The position numbers were made by a program, and so were the translations under genes. Shown piece by piece: positions 32,786 to 39,821 of a DNA stretch of 48,300 nt (its first letter is position 1; each line of letters starts with the position of its first letter). The stretch is taken from contig NZ_GL892076.1 of NCBI RefSeq assembly GCF_000213975.1, forward strand, positions 1,002,555 through 1,050,854. The letters run 5' to 3'. The notes below the pieces were generated by a model. The model was not told where the DNA came from, did no database searches, and saw only the letters and a list, made by a program, of their open reading frames with translations. The DNA is from Centipeda periodontii DSM 2778 (GTDB lineage Bacteria; Bacillota; Negativicutes; Selenomonadales; Selenomonadaceae).

Positions 32786-34157
32786 GATGCGTCTGCACCT
32801 CCTCATCAGATGTACGCATGATGGCTGCCGTCAGTACAATCGACACGGCAAAGAGATCGTCCTCCGCCGCAATCTCCATCGTCCCATTGTACCGCGCAAG
32901 ACTTGCGTGAATGCTCTCCATTCCCACACCCCGCTCGCTGTAGCCGCGCTTCGACGAGAGCAGATGATCCTCCGTATCGTAGCGCAGCTTTCCGTCAAAG
33001 CTGTTATCCACCGTCAGAAAGAGCGTGTCCGCCTGATGCACGAGCGCAAGCCGCAGAATGCGCGGCACATCACATGGAAGCTGCTCCAACGCCTCGGCAG
33101 CATTGCGGAGGAGATTGCCGAGGATCGCCGTCAGGTCGAGCGGATCGATCGGATTCTTCGTGCCGATGTCGATCCGGTACGCCATCTGCACCCCCAGACG
33201 CTCAAAGAACGGCTGCCAATACCCGACCAGAATATTGACCGTCTCATTGGCGCAGACGGGGGCATAACGCGTATGAATCGCGGTCGCGGCGTTTCCCATC
33301 AGGCGTTCGATGCCTGCATGATCGCCCTTTGCCAGCAGTTCCTGTGCCGTGTCAATCATATCCGCGAATTGTGTGCGAAAGGTGCGCGTGGTACGGTCGT
33401 TTTCCTCCATCCGCGCGGCATTTTGACGTGTGATCTCCGCCATCTCCGTCTCCCGTGCGAGTTCCTCGTGCAACGTGCGCTGCCGCAGCCGTTCGTTCAT
33501 GGCATAGAGCGCCAGTCCGACACAGAAGAATCCGCCGACTGCTCCGCTCAGACGAACAAAGAGAGCCGTATGCGTCCGCAGATCATTGAACGGTGAGAGC
33601 AGAATCGTCAGCGCGAGAATGAGCACGCACAGCCACGCAAGCGGTGACCATACGGCATCAAAGGAATCGTCAGCGAGCAGAGGCGCGGCGATTGTGCGCC
33701 CATAGTACAGGAGCAGCGGAGTAACAACAGGGAGACAGGCAATCGTGCAAAGTCCGGAGAGAAGGAAGGGAATATCAAAGATCGGATAGGTATCCTCTAT
33801 GGCGTAGATCACCGTCTGCATAGCGAACCAAAACAGCCCCGGGGGGATGAGGATGCAGATTTGCTTGGCAATCGGCACCCGCGTCATCGCAAGCAGATAG
33901 AAGAAGATAAAGAAGAGAAACGGAAAAGCGATGCGCCGTGAAAAGACCGTTACAGCCTCAATCTGGATGATGGCCTCTATCCCGATGAATATGAGCAATC
34001 CCGCAATGATTGGCAGCGGAGAAAAACGCAAATAGCGGCGAAAGATATAGAGACGGATCAGATTGGCGGGGAGAACGTGAATGACCGTATAGAATACGGT
34101 CACGAGCGGGATGGTAAGCGGATCCTGCAGACACACGATGGAAAGCGGCAGATTCAT
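32778..34157 (-). CDS. AgrC/GHKL-type membrane sensor kinase with a degenerate H-box
   Basis: A 459-residue protein: about seven membrane helices (1-225), a coiled segment (about 225-260), a dimerisation helix and a C-terminal GHKL ATPase. The ATPase looks intact: N-box AILGNLLRNAAEA with Asn352, and G-box SSKRGYSERGVGM (about 402-414). In the dimerisation helix, TTRTFRTQFADMIDTAQELL occupies the place of the family's RHD-x-x-N-H motif and has Thr262 where the phospho-His should be. So it probably cannot autophosphorylate at the usual site. RBS AGGAG precedes ATG 34157. It lies between the LytTR regulator and the ATPase-less kinase. Confidence 0.85.
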   Translation of the reverse strand: MNLPLSIVCLQDPLTIPLVTVFYTVIHVLPANLIRLYIFRRYLRFSPLPIIAGLLIFIGIEAIIQIEAVTVFSRRIAFPFLFFIFFYLLAMTRVPIAKQICILIPPGLFWFAMQTVIYAIEDTYPIFDIPFLLSGLCTIACLPVVTPLLLYYGRTIAAPLLADDSFDAVWSPLAWLCVLILALTILLSPFNDLRTHTALFVRLSGAVGGFFCVGLALYAMNERLRQRTLHEELARETEMAEITRQNAARMEENDRTTRTFRTQFADMIDTAQELLAKGDHAGIERLMGNAATAIHTRYAPVCANETVNILVGYWQPFFERLGVQMAYRIDIGTKNPIDPLDLTAILGNLLRNAAEALEQLPCDVPRILRLALVHQADTLFLTVDNSFDGKLRYDTEDHLLSSKRGYSERGVGMESIHASLARYNGTMEIAAEDDLFAVSIVLTAAIMRTSDEEVQTHHE

Positions 34158-34178
34158 AAACGAACTCCTATGGAAAAA

Positions 34179-34225
34179 TAGGGGCTGTTGGACGAAGTTG
34201 GAAAACTTCGTGCAGCAGCCCCTAT
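34179..34225. terminator. Repeat-family hairpin between regulator and kinase genes
   Basis: ATAGGGGCTG arm pairs with the CAGCCCCTAT arm; the full stem (about 17 bp with a few mismatches, ACGAAG/CTTCGT inside) encloses TTGGAAAA. It begins at the last base of the regulator stop codon, so it may attenuate read-through into the kinases. Confidence 0.65.
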
Positions 34226-34950
34226 CACGTAAATCCTGCGCGCATCTTCTTCAGCATATAGGCGCGGTAGTTTCGTTCGACCTCACTGTTGCGGCGCGTT
34301 GCGATAGGGAGACGCGTGCCGTCTGTGAGCAGAATACCGTCCGGCGTCAGTTGGTGGATGTCGTCCATATTGACCAGCAGACTGCGGTGGCAGGAGAGGA
34401 ACATCGGCAGATGTTCCAGCAGCTCGCGCACGCGTGCAAGCGTCATATAGGGCGTAAGCACCGTGCCGTCCGTCAGATGAAACGAGCAGCGACGCCCATC
34501 GGCATCGACGTAGCGAATATTTTCGATGGGGACACGCTGCTCTGTGTAGTCAATCGTGAGCGTGACGGTTGGACGATCCTTCTTAAAGAATGACGTGCGC
34601 GCCAGTGCCTCACGGATGCCTGCTTCCGTCATCGGCTTGATGAGATAGTGCGCCGCCGTCACGCCGAATGCCTCGACCGCGTGGTCACGGCTTGTCGTCA
34701 CGAAGATGATTGCGCAGTTTCTATTGAATGTACGCAAAATCTGTGCCATCCGAATGCCCGTGCATTCCTTCAAATAGATATCGAGAAAGACAATATCGGC
34801 ACGCGCAGAGGACATATGCGCAAGAAATTTCTTATCATCTGTAAACGCACGTATCATGGGGCGCGGCATATGCTCCCCACAGATCGTGTCAAGCATTGTG
34901 CAGAGCGCGTGCAGATCGTTCGGATTATCGTCCAGTACAGCGATTTTCAT
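34225..34950 (-). CDS. LytTR-family response regulator (AgrA/LytR type)
   Basis: A 241-residue regulator. The receiver domain (about 1-118) has the acidic pair Asp7/Asp8, phospho-acceptor Asp57 in IVFLDIYL, and Lys105 in HYLIKPM. The LytTR DNA-binding domain follows (about 128-235; IENIRYVDADGRRCSFHL, FLSCHRSLLVNMDDI). LytTR proteins bind pairs of 9-bp direct repeats. A suitable repeat lies at 35020-35048 in the divergent intergenic region. RBS AGGAGG precedes ATG 34950, and a promoter is at 34973-35001. It is the cognate regulator of the two kinases downstream, inferred from order and family. Confidence 0.93.
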   Translation of the reverse strand: MKIAVLDDNPNDLHALCTMLDTICGEHMPRPMIRAFTDDKKFLAHMSSARADIVFLDIYLKECTGIRMAQILRTFNRNCAIIFVTTSRDHAVEAFGVTAAHYLIKPMTEAGIREALARTSFFKKDRPTVTLTIDYTEQRVPIENIRYVDADGRRCSFHLTDGTVLTPYMTLARVRELLEHLPMFLSCHRSLLVNMDDIHQLTPDGILLTDGTRLPIATRRNSEVERNYRAYMLKKMRAGFT

Positions 34951-34972
34951 AGGGATGAAACCTCCTTAACAT

Positions 34973-35001
34973 ATTCTATGAAAATCAATACAGATATGCA
35001 A
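34973..35001 (-). promoter_or_regulatory. Promoter of the LytTR regulator gene
   Basis: On the minus strand, -35 TTGCAT (35001-34996) and -10 TAGAAT (34978-34973) are 17 bp apart. The LytTR-like repeats start 18 bp upstream of this -35. Confidence 0.55.
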
Positions 35002-35019
35002 GAGTAATTTGAAACATTT

Positions 35020-35048
35020 TGCGTTCATGACATACTTTCCTCGTTTAT
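35020..35048 (+). promoter_or_regulatory. Candidate LytTR direct repeat
   Basis: TGCGTTCAT (35020-35028) and CTCGTTTAT (35040-35048) are direct repeats with an 11-bp spacer, in the longer form CGTTCATGAC/CGTTTATGAC repeated every 20 bp. They resemble the LytTR consensus of paired GTTnA-containing 9-mers about 12 bp apart. Confidence 0.45.
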
Positions 35049-35059
35049 GACAACTTTTA

Positions 35060-35090
35060 TTGATATTTCTCTCAGATATGAGAAAATAAT
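35060..35090 (+). promoter_or_regulatory. Possible activator-dependent promoter of the GT8 gene
   Basis: TTGATA (35060-35065) and AATAAT (35085-35090) are separated by 19 bp, 11 bp downstream of the LytTR-like repeat. Over-long spacing is typical of promoters activated by AgrA-type regulators. Other -10 choices exist in this AT-rich stretch. Confidence 0.35.
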
Positions 35091-35148
35091 AATAGCATAA
35101 TCTGACTGCTCCTATCATCCTATTGTATCAGAAGAGTGGAGGCAAATG

Positions 35149-36099
35149 ATGCGCTGTGAGATTGCGTTTGGTGTGGACGCGAACTATGTGAAGTATGCGG
35201 GGATTGTTATGACCTCCGCTGTTTTGCAGAACGCGGGGGAGGCGATCGGATTCCACCTCGTCTGTGACGGCATTACAGAGGCGGACTGCGATCGATTAGA
35301 GGACTTTCGGCGCATATTTCCGAGCGCGGACATTCACATCTATGATGCGCGGGCGAGACTGGATGAGATTCCGTTTCCGAAGGGGATCCCGCGCGAGCGA
35401 ATCAACCGAAGCGTATTCACACGGATCCTTATGCCGGAGATGGTGCCGCAGGAACTGACGCGCATTCTCTACCTCGATGCCGATACGCTCTGCGTCGGGC
35501 AGCTCAGTGAAATGTATGCATATGATCTCGGCTCTGCTCCGGTTGCCGCCGCACGCGAGGGCGATGCCGCCCGCAAGGCACAGCGCATCGGCATGAGGGG
35601 AACGGACTACTTCAACGCGGGCGTCATGCTTATCGACCTCGCACGCTGGCGCTCCATGCGGCTGACCGCGCGCGTCCTCGAGGCGTGGCGCACGCATGGT
35701 GCATCATTTCCCCTCCTCGAACAGGATGCGCTCAACTGCGCTTTGGATGGGAACTTTGCCGTGTTCACGCAGCATCATGTGCGGCTGATGGATGCCTTTG
35801 CGCCGTGGGATGTGGATTTCTCCGCGCAGGATACGATTTGGCATTTTCTCAATGAGGGAAAACCGTGGATCAACTACGCCGACCCGCGCGTGCATGAGCG
35901 CTATTGGCGCGTGGTGAACGCCTCGCCGTGGAGTAATCTCACGCCGTCCGAGCCGTGGGAGACGCGCATCGCCTACCTCGCGGGCTGTCATGCCGAGGCG
36001 GCGGAGGACTATCGTGCGGCGGCGCACTACTTCCACGCAGCGGCGGAACGGCTGATGCAGTTTTATCTGGAACAGACGAGCATAAGTCCATCGGAATAG
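35149..36099 (+). CDS. Glycosyltransferase family 8 protein
   Basis: A 316-residue GT-A-fold retaining glycosyltransferase of the GT8 family (WaaJ/WaaI and related). The DxD metal/nucleotide-sugar motif is in YLDADTLCV (about residue 110); TDYFNAGVMLIDLARWR and NEGKPWINYADPRVHERYW are other family segments. ATG 35149 is preferred over adjacent ATG 35146 because GGAGG is 6 nt away. It likely transfers a hexose from UDP-sugar. Only 11 bp separate it from the autotransporter gene, which suggests co-transcription and possibly glycosylation of that protein; lipopolysaccharide modification is the alternative. Confidence 0.88.
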   Translation: MRCEIAFGVDANYVKYAGIVMTSAVLQNAGEAIGFHLVCDGITEADCDRLEDFRRIFPSADIHIYDARARLDEIPFPKGIPRERINRSVFTRILMPEMVPQELTRILYLDADTLCVGQLSEMYAYDLGSAPVAAAREGDAARKAQRIGMRGTDYFNAGVMLIDLARWRSMRLTARVLEAWRTHGASFPLLEQDALNCALDGNFAVFTQHHVRLMDAFAPWDVDFSAQDTIWHFLNEGKPWINYADPRVHERYWRVVNASPWSNLTPSEPWETRIAYLAGCHAEAAEDYRAAAHYFHAAAERLMQFYLEQTSISPSE

Positions 36100-36110
36100 G
36101 AGTGTTGAAC

Positions 36111-37496
36111 ATGAAGACGAATACAGACAGCAAACAGATGCGCCTGAGCGCACAGATCGCCCTTGCGCTTACACTTGGTACGGCATTTGTGCCGACGGCG
36201 GCACTCTCTGCGCCGATTACCTCGTCCCGGACCTATACGGCAGATGCGACGGTGTCGGAAGATATCGATATTTCGAGCGGCACAATTACCGTGGAGGGAG
36301 TCAATGATGATTCGACAGGACGGTATGAAAACCGCACGGTCGAACTCAAGGGAAGCAGCATCAAAATCCTGAATCCGACGGGCAATATCCTTGCAGCGCT
36401 CAGCCGCGGTGACGGCACAATGGATTTTTCGGGGGTTCTGAAGGTCAATCCCGATGGCGCGGGGAAGGTCGAGCTGCGCGGAGATATTCTCGTCACAAAA
36501 CGTGATAACAGCGATGCTGACACCTATGATAGAGGCGGCTATGTCAAACTCTATCTCAAGGGGGCGGACTCCTACTTTGCGGGCGGGATTGCGGAGGTAA
36601 AAGATCCGTTGAACAGTATCATTCCACTGCATAAACGCGGCGGTGTGCTGCTCGACCTCTCGGAGGGCGCGACATGGTACCCCAAGGAGGCTGTGGATTC
36701 GTACGCGCTCTTTAACCCGGACAATCCATCGGAGAGATTCGGTGTTTTGCCCGATTGGAGTGAAGATCCGAGCAAACCACGCGGCTTTCATCTGTCGGCA
36801 GACGGCGGCATCATCGACATCGCATATGCTGCGCCGAATGTGGCACGTGCAGCTGCTGCAGGTACGCGCACGCTGACATTCAGCAACACAGAGGCAGCGC
36901 TGAACGGCGCGACCTTCCGCATCTCCACCGACCTCGCGAATGACAAGGCGGACAAGATTGTTCTGAACGGCATTCTGAATCCGACGCCGACAACGAACAA
37001 TAAATATAAGCTGCAGGTCGGCTTCGATCCGAAGATGAACGATGCCGCGGATAAGACAAACTATGTAATTGCGCCCACGACGGCGGGCGGTGTTCCCGTA
37101 CTGGATTCTGACAATACGGGCGACACCGTGGAGGCATCGGAGTATACCGCAAAGAAGGCGGTTGCGGCGGGACTTTTGACGAAGGACTTCAAGGTCAAAC
37201 CGACCCTCGTCGAGGCGACGGAGAGCGGCAGAAAGGTTGTGCGTGTGACCAAGATTACGATTTCGGATACTGCTCCAACGCCACAACCACAACCGCAACC
37301 GCAGCCACAGCCACAGCCGCAGCCACAACCACAGCCACAGCCGCAGCCACAACCGCAGCCACAGCCACAGCCGCAACCACAGCCACAACCACAGCCGCAG
37401 CCACAGCCGCAACCGCAGCCACAGCCACAACCGCAGCCACAGCCGCAGCCGCAGCCACAACCACAACCACAGCCGCAGCCACAGCCGCAACCGTAG
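36111..37496 (+). CDS. Autotransporter passenger portion ending at an in-frame amber codon
   Basis: A 461-residue reading frame. A signal peptide (about residues 1-33, ending ALSA) is followed by a beta-rich passenger-like region of about 350 residues (GTITVEGVNDDS, GKVELRGDILVTKRD, GVLLDLSEGATWY, RTLTFSNTEAALNGATFRIS) and then a Pro-Gln repeat. The frame stops at TAG 37494-37496 in the 36th Pro-Gln unit, where every neighbour has CAG or CAA. The same frame stays open to 38615 and encodes the barrel, so this is the front part of an 834-codon autotransporter split by one nonsense codon. Unless the amber is read through or is an error, no anchored protein is made. Confidence 0.85.
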   Translation: MKTNTDSKQMRLSAQIALALTLGTAFVPTAALSAPITSSRTYTADATVSEDIDISSGTITVEGVNDDSTGRYENRTVELKGSSIKILNPTGNILAALSRGDGTMDFSGVLKVNPDGAGKVELRGDILVTKRDNSDADTYDRGGYVKLYLKGADSYFAGGIAEVKDPLNSIIPLHKRGGVLLDLSEGATWYPKEAVDSYALFNPDNPSERFGVLPDWSEDPSKPRGFHLSADGGIIDIAYAAPNVARAAAAGTRTLTFSNTEAALNGATFRISTDLANDKADKIVLNGILNPTPTTNNKYKLQVGFDPKMNDAADKTNYVIAPTTAGGVPVLDSDNTGDTVEASEYTAKKAVAAGLLTKDFKVKPTLVEATESGRKVVRVTKITISDTAPTPQPQPQPQPQPQPQPQPQPQPQPQPQPQPQPQPQPQPQPQPQPQPQPQPQPQPQPQPQPQPQPQPQPQPQP

Positions 37497-37694
37497 CCAC
37501 AGCCGCAGCCGCAACCACAGCCGCAGCCACAACCACAGCCGCAGCCGCAGCCACAACCACAGCCACAGCCACAGCCGCAGCCACAGCCGCAGCCGCAACC
37601 ACAGCCGCAGCCGCAACCGCAGCCGCAGCCACAGCCGCAGCCGCAGCCACAGCCGCAGCCACAGCCGCAGCCGCAGCCACAGCCACAGCCACAG
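37281..37694 (+). repeat. Pro-Gln dipeptide repeat (69 units) in the autotransporter linker
   Basis: This is 414 bp of a CCR-CAR hexamer array: 35 Pro-Gln pairs, one Pro-amber pair (TAG at 37494), then 33 more pairs. Codons alternate irregularly between CCA/CCG and CAG/CAA, so the array is imperfect at DNA level. It joins the passenger to the membrane barrel. Similar Pro-rich linkers act as extended spacers. Confidence 0.95.
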
Positions 37695-38615
37695 CCGCCG
37701 ACACCCGGCCCCGCACTGCGCACGGCTGACCTTCTCATGGATATGGCACTCGCCCAGCTCAGTGCATGGCGCGGCGAGAACAACGATCTGCATCGGCGTA
37801 TGGGCGCACTGCGTGCGGGTGGAGAGTCCGGCGCATGGGTGCGCGGCTACGGCGGCAGGAACGAGTTCGGCACCTATCCCACCGAGGGCCGTTACAGCGG
37901 TGTGCAGGTTGGCATTGACCGCGCCGTTCCGCTTGGCGGCGGCACACTCTTCACGGGCTTTGCCGCCTCAATGATGAACGGCAGTGCACGCAACAGCGAT
38001 CTCGACGGCAGCTATCGGGCACACTTCTTTGGCGTGTACGGCAGCTACATGGGCAAACGCGGCGATTATCTTGACGCGATCGTGAAATATGGGCGCATGA
38101 CGAATGATGCGACTGCTGTCTTTGACGGCACGGCATACACGGGCGGCTACGGTGTGAACGGCTGGAACATCTCCGTCGAATACGGACATCGCATCGCCAT
38201 TACCCCGCATTTCTACTGGACGCCGCAGGCGGAGCTGAATTATGGACACATCGGCGCGGCAGACTACACAATGCGCGCGGGAGATTTGTCGGGCGCACGT
38301 ATCTCGAACGGTGCCGTCACCACGCTCATCGGGCGCATCGGCACGCAGGTCGGCTATGAGGACGAGCGCGGTTCGGTCTATCTGAAACTCGGCTATCTGC
38401 ACGAGTTCAAGGCCGACCTCCACATGCGCGCACAGTACGGATCGACCTCTATTGACCGCAGTTACTCGGCGCAGGACAGCTATTTTGAGTACGGACTGGG
38501 CTTCACGCGGCGCGTCGGCAGAGCAGATCTCTATGGAGAGTTCAGCCGCACGGCGGGCGCGGATGTCATCAGCGAAAAATGGAAAGCGAATCTCGGCGTT
38601 CGCATCGGATTCTGA
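37497..38615 (+). CDS. Autotransporter linker and beta-barrel portion downstream of the amber codon
   Basis: In the same frame as the passenger, this codes for 33 Pro-Gln units, a PPTPGPALRTADLL joint and a barrel of about 290 residues from Met 37737. GAWVRGYGGRNEFG, GVQVGIDRAVPLGGGTLFTG and the final KANLGVRIGF with a terminal Phe are typical of the autotransporter beta-domain, which inserts into the outer membrane through the BAM complex. On its own it has no signal peptide and no ribosome binding site before Met 37737, so it should not be made as a separate exported protein. It ends at a perfect 12-bp terminator stem (38671-38708). Confidence 0.88.
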   Translation, partial: PQPQPQPQPQPQPQPQPQPQPQPQPQPQPQPQPQPQPQPQPQPQPQPQPQPQPQPQPQPQPQPQPQPPTPGPALRTADLLMDMALAQLSAWRGENNDLHRRMGALRAGGESGAWVRGYGGRNEFGTYPTEGRYSGVQVGIDRAVPLGGGTLFTGFAASMMNGSARNSDLDGSYRAHFFGVYGSYMGKRGDYLDAIVKYGRMTNDATAVFDGTAYTGGYGVNGWNISVEYGHRIAITPHFYWTPQAELNYGHIGAADYTMRAGDLSGARISNGAVTTLIGRIGTQVGYEDERGSVYLKLGYLHEFKADLHMRAQYGSTSIDRSYSAQDSYFEYGLGFTRRVGRADLYGEFSRTAGADVISEKWKANLGVRIGF

Positions 38616-38624
38616 ATCAATCAT

Positions 38625-38642
38625 TTAGGAAATCGCTGATAA
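38625..38642. repeat. Partial match to the end of the MITE-like element
   Basis: TTAGGAAATCGCTGATAA matches TTAGGAATCGCTGATAA at 117-133 with one inserted A. No second end was found nearby, so it may be a remnant or a solo end. Confidence 0.35.
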
Positions 38643-38670
38643 TTTACCGCATAACGTAACTGCATAACGA

Positions 38671-38715
38671 AAAGACCGTTGGCGAATCTGCTTTGTCCAA
38701 CGGTCTTTGTTTTGC
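38671..38715. terminator. Terminator between convergent autotransporter and metal permease
   Basis: AAAGACCGTTGG (38671-38682) pairs perfectly with CCAACGGTCTTT (38697-38708), followed by GTTTTGC on the plus strand. Confidence 0.8.
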
Positions 38716-38720
38716 ATTCT

Positions 38721-39821
38721 TCAGATATAGTACCGCTTGCACAGCGCCGTGTACTGCGCTGCACCCGCATCGGTGAGCAGGTAGTAACTGCCCTCGCGGT
38801 GGAGGAGATGACGGTCGATGAGTTCGCGGCTGACACGGCGCACCTTCGACTCGTTCCATTTCAGATGGTCGGCGATCTCATCCATATGGTTCTCTGCACT
38901 CTCCATGTTCTCGGCGGTATGTCTGCCGATATGGAGGAGGAAGAGGTCGCGCTGCATCTGCCGGATGCTCTGCAGGCGGCGGATGTAGGACGTAATCGCG
39001 CCCTTGGGGCTTGTGAGCAGGGCGAGCACGTAGACGAGCATATTCATGACGGCGCAGAGCCCGGCAATCGAGGCGTTCATATGCACGGCGAGCGCATAGC
39101 CAATGACCGAGTTTACGATGCTGATGAGCAGCGCGAGCAGCAGGGTGTGCGACAGATGCTTTGTAAAGAGCAGTGCCGTCGCTCCGGGCGCAATAAAGAA
39201 TGAAATGACGAGAATTGCGCCGACCGCGTCGAATGCTGCAACCGTGGTGAGCGAGGTCAGCGACATAAAGGCATAGAAGAAGATGCCCGTCGGGATACCG
39301 ATGAGACGCGCGTACTCACCGTCAAATGTGGAGACCTTGAGTTCCTTGTAGAATACGGTGATAAACGCAGCGATGACCGCAATCAACCCGCCCATCTTGA
39401 GTGCGGAGGCGGCAATCTCCACGCCGCCGATCTCCACCGTGTTCAGCCCCGCGTAGATGACCTCGCCCATCAGCACCATATCGGTATCGAGGTGGGCGTT
39501 GCCCGCGTATTTGCTGATGAGAATGACGGCGAGCGCAAAGAGGAGCGGGAAGATGACGCCGATGGCATCGTCGTATTTGACGAGACTGGTCTTGCCGAGG
39601 AGTTCGACCAGCGATACCGTGATCACACCCATCAGCGCCGCGCCGAAGAGCAGCCACGGCGAGCCGAGGTCATGCGTGAGGAAAAACGCGAGCACGATGC
39701 CGAGCAGTACCGTGTGACTGATCGCATCCGCCATCATGGAGAGGCGGCGCAGGATGAGAAAGACGCCGAGCGGCGCGCACGCCGCCGCCGTCAGGAGAAG
39801 TACGAGAAGTGCGTCATCCAT
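38721..39821 (-). CDS. Metal ABC transporter permease with C-terminal winged-helix-like domain
   Basis: A 366-residue protein. Residues 1 to about 285 are an ABC-3 (TroC/ZnuB/MntB-like) permease with 8-9 helices (RRLSMMADAISHTVLLGIVL, FKELKV-like FYKELKVSTFDGEYA). About 80 extra residues follow: RDLFLLHIGRHTAENMESAE, then MDEIADHLKWNESKVRRVSR, then LLHREGSYYLLTDAGAAQY, which reads like a DtxR-type winged helix. Chlamydial YtgCR and related Mn/Fe permeases have a comparable fusion. The start at 39821 has GGAGG upstream and overlaps the preceding permease by 8 bp. It is the last gene of the metal transport operon. Confidence 0.88.
   Translation of the reverse strand: MDDALLVLLLTAAACAPLGVFLILRRLSMMADAISHTVLLGIVLAFFLTHDLGSPWLLFGAALMGVITVSLVELLGKTSLVKYDDAIGVIFPLLFALAVILISKYAGNAHLDTDMVLMGEVIYAGLNTVEIGGVEIAASALKMGGLIAVIAAFITVFYKELKVSTFDGEYARLIGIPTGIFFYAFMSLTSLTTVAAFDAVGAILVISFFIAPGATALLFTKHLSHTLLLALLISIVNSVIGYALAVHMNASIAGLCAVMNMLVYVLALLTSPKGAITSYIRRLQSIRQMQRDLFLLHIGRHTAENMESAENHMDEIADHLKWNESKVRRVSRELIDRHLLHREGSYYLLTDAGAAQYTALCKRYYI

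Noticed and set aside
34966-35028. A 20-codon minus-strand ORF (MNAKCFKLLLHICIDFHRIC) with a GAGGAAAG-like site, considered as a signal peptide for the AgrC-like kinases
   Set aside because: It covers the regulator promoter and one LytTR repeat, has no leader or processing motif, and no AgrB-like processing gene is nearby. Chance is more likely.
36063-37793. Long antisense ORFs over the autotransporter, including Trp/Leu-, Gly/Cys- and Ala/Val-rich proteins
   Set aside because: They arise from the Pro-Gln hexamer array read in other frames; low complexity and no ribosome binding sites.
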